In this document: piece by piece, positions 61,410 to 64,000 of the stretch | How the letters are laid out: every line of letters starts with the position of its first letter | Position numbering within the stretch: the stretch's first letter is position 1 | From: Streptomyces sp. AA1529 | GTDB taxonomy: Bacteria > Actinomycetota > Actinomycetes > Streptomycetales > Streptomycetaceae | Assembly (NCBI RefSeq): GCF_000280905.1 | Contig: NZ_ALAP01000052.1 | Coordinates: forward strand, 62,001-126,000 | Length of the DNA: 64,000 nt | Reading direction: 5' to 3' | Program-made: the position numbers and the translations under genes | Notes under the pieces: model-generated | What the model was told of the DNA's origin: nothing | What the model saw: the letters and a program-made list of their open reading frames with translations, nothing else | Databases searched by the model: none

Positions 61410-62330
61410 TCAGTCGGCGGACGGGGCCGACTGCTGCGCCGGAAGCGCGGGGTCGTCCGGGGCCCGGCCGGTCAGCGTCGCGAGCGAGGAACGGACGTGC
61501 GCCATGTGCTCCCGCAGCTCCTCGGACCGCTCGGCGTGCTCCCGCAGCACCCGCTCGGTCTCCCGCTCGATGCCCTCCGCCCGCACCCGCGCCTCGGCGA
61601 CCAGCTCGGCACCCCGCGCCTCCGCGTCCTCCTGCCGGTGCCGCGCCGCCTCCTCGGCCTCGGCATGCTCCCGCCCGGCGTCGGCGAGCGCCCGCTCCCC
61701 GCGCTCCTCCAGATCGGCCGCCCACGCCTGGAACTCGGCCTCCTTCTCGGCCAGCTCCCGGTCGAAGGCATCCGCCCGGGCCGCGTGCTCCTTCTCCTGC
61801 TCCGTGAGGAGCGCCGCGCACCTGCGGGACATCTCCTGCAGCGCCTCGGACGCGTCCTGGCCGATCTTCTCCGCCTGTGTCCGGGCCTCGGAGCGCAGCT
61901 CGTCGGCCCGGTCCTGGGCGGCGTCCAGCGTTCTGGCCGCGGCGGCCTCGGCGTCCGCGCGGCGGCGCGCCGCCGCCTCGCGGGCGGTGTCCCGCACCGA
62001 GCGGGCCTCCTCCTCGGCGCGCTCGGTCAGCTGCTGCGCCGCGCTGTCGGCCGCCGCCCTGAGATCGGCCGCCTCCGACTCGGTGGTGGCGAGGATGCCC
62101 TGGGCGCGGGCGCCCAGGGCCTCGAAGGTCTGCGGGGGCAGTGCGGCGGCGACACCGCGGAGCCGCTCCGCCTCCTCGGCCAGCTCCTGGGCGAGCTGGG
62201 TGAGCTGCGCGGTGCGGTGCCAGGCGGCCTCGCGTTCCGCGTTCAGCTCGGTCACGCGGCCGTCGACCTGTTCGGACCGGTACCCGCGGCCCCGGACAAC
62301 AGTGAAGCCGTGCGGCGACGACGCACTCAT
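61410..62330 (-). CDS. Coiled-coil protein (polarity/cytoskeleton-associated type)
   Basis: 306 residues, almost all coiled coil (heptads from about 25 to 285: AEREAAWHRTAQLTQLAQELAEEAERL, 27 residues, here only described; AEEEARSVRDTAREAAARRRADAEAA region). The start HGFTVVRGRGYR resembles DivIVA/FilP-like actinobacterial coils, some annotated cellulose-binding. It is likely a hyphal-tip or membrane-associated scaffold. ATG at 62330. It lies between mfd and the LCP gene on the same strand. Confidence 0.72.
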   Translation of the reverse strand: MSASSPHGFTVVRGRGYRSEQVDGRVTELNAEREAAWHRTAQLTQLAQELAEEAERLRGVAAALPPQTFEALGARAQGILATTESEAADLRAAADSAAQQLTERAEEEARSVRDTAREAAARRRADAEAAAARTLDAAQDRADELRSEARTQAEKIGQDASEALQEMSRRCAALLTEQEKEHAARADAFDRELAEKEAEFQAWAADLEERGERALADAGREHAEAEEAARHRQEDAEARGAELVAEARVRAEGIERETERVLREHAERSEELREHMAHVRSSLATLTGRAPDDPALPAQQSAPSAD

Positions 62331-62420
62331 ATCGAGCCCCTTATCTCGGCTGTCCCGTCACTCTCTGGCGATCCGACGATCCCGACAGTCACGTACGAGA
62401 CCGGCCCGGCCCAGGATGCG

Positions 62421-63443
62421 CTACTTCACCGCGGTTGCCGTAATCGGCACATCCTGTCGCAACTGATGAAAAAGAGAACGTGACCCGGATGGCTCCCACA
62501 CGACCACGCTTCCGGTGCCAGGCACGCTGAGCCCGGGGTTCGCCACCGGCACGGTCGTCGTCCCCCCGTCGCCCTCCGTCAGCCGCCTGATCTTCCAGCC
62601 CATTCGTGTGAGTGACAGGACGGAGCTGCCCTCGTCGACGGTGACCGCCTCCAGCGCCGAACCGAGGAACGGATAGAACCGGAACGGGTTCCCCACCGTG
62701 GCCGGCCCCGTACCCTCCCGGACGAGCGCGCTCAGCAGCCGGCGCTGCCGCTTGACCCGTCCCAGGTCCCCCTCCGGGTCGCTGTAGCGCGCCCGTACGT
62801 AGGCCAGGGCCTGCCTGCCGTCGAGGTTCCGGCAGCCGGCGGGCAGATCGGCGCCCGCCTTCTCGTCGCGCAGCGGCTTCCCCAGACACACCCGCACCCC
62901 GTCGAGCGCGTCGACGACGCGGGTGAACCCGAGGAAGTCGATCTCGGCGTAGTGATCCAGGCGCAGCCCCGTCGCCTGCTCCACGGTGCGGGTGAGCAGC
63001 CGCGGACCGCCCCGCGCGTACGCCGAATTGATCTTGTCGCGGCCGTGGCCCGGAACGGGCACGTAGGAATCCCGCGGAATGCTCACCAGATACGGGCCCG
63101 CCGCGCCGTAGTGCAGCACCATCACCGTGTCGGTGTTGCGCTGGCCGCCACCGCCCACATGCAGCTCCGCACGCTGCTCGCGGGTGAGGTCGGCCCGGGT
63201 GTCGGTGCCGATGATCAGCCAATTGGTGCCCCGGCCGGGCGGCGGACGGCCCGGATAGTCACCCAGCGCCGACGTCTGCCGCACCCGGCCGTCCGCCCAC
63301 ACCCAGGTCCCGGCGAGCCCCGCCGCACAGGCCAGCACCAGCACCAGCAGCACCAGCAGGACGACCCGCCACCAGCGGCGCCGCCCGCGGCCACCGCCGT
63401 GCGGGTCACCCGCGCGGTAGAGGGTGCTGCTCTCCCCGTACAT
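62421..63443 (-). CDS. LytR-CpsA-Psr (LCP) family cell-wall glycopolymer ligase
   Basis: 340 residues. A short cytoplasmic N-terminus, one membrane span (about 25-47), then an extracellular LCP domain: WLIIGTDTRADLT, GGGQRNTDTVMVLHYG, LVSIPRDSYVPVPGHGRDKINSAYARGG, LDHYAEIDFLGFTRVVDALDGV and ALAYVRARYSDPEGDLGRVKRQR. It transfers teichoic or other anionic glycopolymers from lipid carriers to peptidoglycan. ATG at 63443 was chosen; a GTG at 63461 is also in frame with equal support. Confidence 0.86.
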   Translation of the reverse strand: MYGESSTLYRAGDPHGGGRGRRRWWRVVLLVLLVLVLACAAGLAGTWVWADGRVRQTSALGDYPGRPPPGRGTNWLIIGTDTRADLTREQRAELHVGGGGQRNTDTVMVLHYGAAGPYLVSIPRDSYVPVPGHGRDKINSAYARGGPRLLTRTVEQATGLRLDHYAEIDFLGFTRVVDALDGVRVCLGKPLRDEKAGADLPAGCRNLDGRQALAYVRARYSDPEGDLGRVKRQRRLLSALVREGTGPATVGNPFRFYPFLGSALEAVTVDEGSSVLSLTRMGWKIRRLTEGDGGTTTVPVANPGLSVPGTGSVVVWEPSGSRSLFHQLRQDVPITATAVK

Positions 63444-63576
63444 GAGCCGAGCGTCCCGCACTCCGCGGGGCGGTGCCCGCCGCGCTGGGCCGACAGAGCG
63501 AGCGCCTCCCGCGGGGCGCGCCCGTCGTTCAGGCTGCGCGATTGCGGCTGCCGCCGGTGGGGTGGTGGGTTCCCGG

Positions 63577-63999
63577 GTGGTGGGGGCACGCCCCCTCTGC
63601 TTTCGGCTGCCGCCGACAGGCCGTGTTGGGGGGCTCCGCCCCCCAACGCCCCCCGCTAGGTGGCTTCGCCCCCTAGAACCCCCGGCCGCGAAATGGAGCC
63701 GTCCTCAACTCCCGTCAGCGGCGTGCGGCACCGGGCCCTTGGTACCCCCGGTGACAACCCTGCGGGCCGATCCCACAAGAGACGAGCTCGCTTTCCTTCT
63801 GACGCGACCCGCAGGGTTGTCACCGGCCGCAACCCGGGGCGGAGGCACCTCGCCGGGTGCCCGGAGCCGGACGGTGCAACAGGTGCGGATGGGGGTCCTA
63901 GGGGGCGGAGCCCACTAGCGGGGGGCCGTCGGGGGGCGGAGCCCCCCGACACGACCCCTCGGCGGCAGCCGGAAAACGAAGGGGGCGTGCCCCCACCAC
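63577..63999. mobile_element. Nested inverted-repeat element, candidate MITE
   Basis: Outer arms 63577-63683 and 63891-63999 are imperfect inverted copies (about 85% by eye; motifs such as GGGGGGCTCCGCCCCCC and CGCTAG-GGCTTCGCCCCCTAG are shared). They enclose an inner perfect 19-bp inverted repeat, CCGGTGACAACCCTGCGGG at 63748-63766 and its complement at 63808-63826, with a 41-bp centre. No transposase or gene lies within. The right arm ends at the window edge and may continue. The stretch from 63444 to 63576 is GC-rich with no gene seen. Confidence 0.55.
63748..63826. repeat. Inner 19-bp inverted repeat of the right-edge element
   Basis: A perfect 19/19 dyad separated by 41 bp. It sits in the middle of the larger inverted arms, so the whole region can fold as a long cruciform or hairpin in RNA. 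Confidence 0.75.
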
Positions 64000-64000
64000 A

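Noticed and set aside
57557..61807. 1416-codon plus-strand open frame opposite mfd
   Set aside because: Shadow of mfd; low-complexity translation with no known domain.
1..64000. CRISPR arrays or rRNA genes
   Set aside because: No regularly spaced repeat array and no rRNA-like sequence was seen.

Overview
This window is high-GC actinobacterial DNA, almost certainly from Streptomyces or a close Streptomycetaceae relative. The evidence is the extreme GC at third codon positions, frequent GTG starts, ATGA/GTGA stop-start overlaps, a tRNA-Leu(UAA) of the bldA type, and a conserved order of hut genes, cystathionine beta-synthase, thiolase, bldA, ABC pair, cfa, ndh, P450, Rpf, enolase, DivIC, DUF501, Ppx, and MazG/Mfd. 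As far as I can recall this order matches the SCO3070-SCO3115 part of the S. coelicolor core; no alignment was run.

Layout. 1-7.6 kb: a minus-strand set with a KAS III/glycosyltransferase pair (the glycosyltransferase runs off the left edge) and a four-gene histidine-utilisation operon, hutU > M20 amidohydrolase > hutF > hutI, behind an operator with two interleaved inverted repeats. 7.8-14.2 kb: small stress, regulatory and redox genes (DJ-1-like, PPOX/AraC divergent pair, SpoIIE-type phosphatase, DinB-like protein, RpiR regulator, small membrane protein). 14.4-18.8 kb: cystathionine beta-synthase, a GDSL hydrolase and a thiolase. 19-27 kb: mostly membrane and redox proteins of modest annotation (BI-1, DoxX with a divergent MarR, a DDN-hemerythrin fusion, a PLP aminotransferase, a VOC protein). 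27.1 kb: the bldA tRNA. 27.6-36.8 kb: MacB-type ABC transporter, Cfa-type methyltransferase, NDH-2 with a Rex-like box, a possible small RNA, a YhhN-type membrane protein and a cytochrome P450. 37-41.8 kb: Rpf-LysM secreted muralytic protein, enolase, DivIC, DUF501 protein and exopolyphosphatase.

42.0-45.6 kb is an accessory cassette set between core genes: an XRE/TPR regulator, a resolvase-fold protein without the catalytic serine, a CxxC zinc-ribbon protein, a 46-residue Asp/Gly-rich peptide, and a protein-isoaspartate-methyltransferase homologue translationally coupled to it by a GTGA overlap. A short acidic peptide coupled to a PIMT homologue with a C-terminal extension is the architecture of imiditide-type RiPPs (aspartimide-forming). 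This is the strongest candidate here for an undescribed system.

45.6-57.4 kb: mazG and a SurA-N lipoprotein, then a variable block with a HEAT-repeat protein, a secreted HNH nuclease lipoprotein, an ArAE/FUSC membrane protein, a Ser/Thr kinase paired with a membrane protein, and an orphan adenine-methylase-like protein whose catalytic motif is degenerate (HPPY). Repeated GTTCAC motifs lie upstream of the methylase. 57.6-63.4 kb: mfd, a polar coiled-coil protein and an LCP cell-wall ligase. The right edge (63.58-64.0 kb) holds a nested inverted-repeat element that looks like a miniature non-autonomous mobile element.

Starts were chosen by eye from ribosome-binding sites, overlaps and family alignments from memory. 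No database search, promoter model or folding programme was available.
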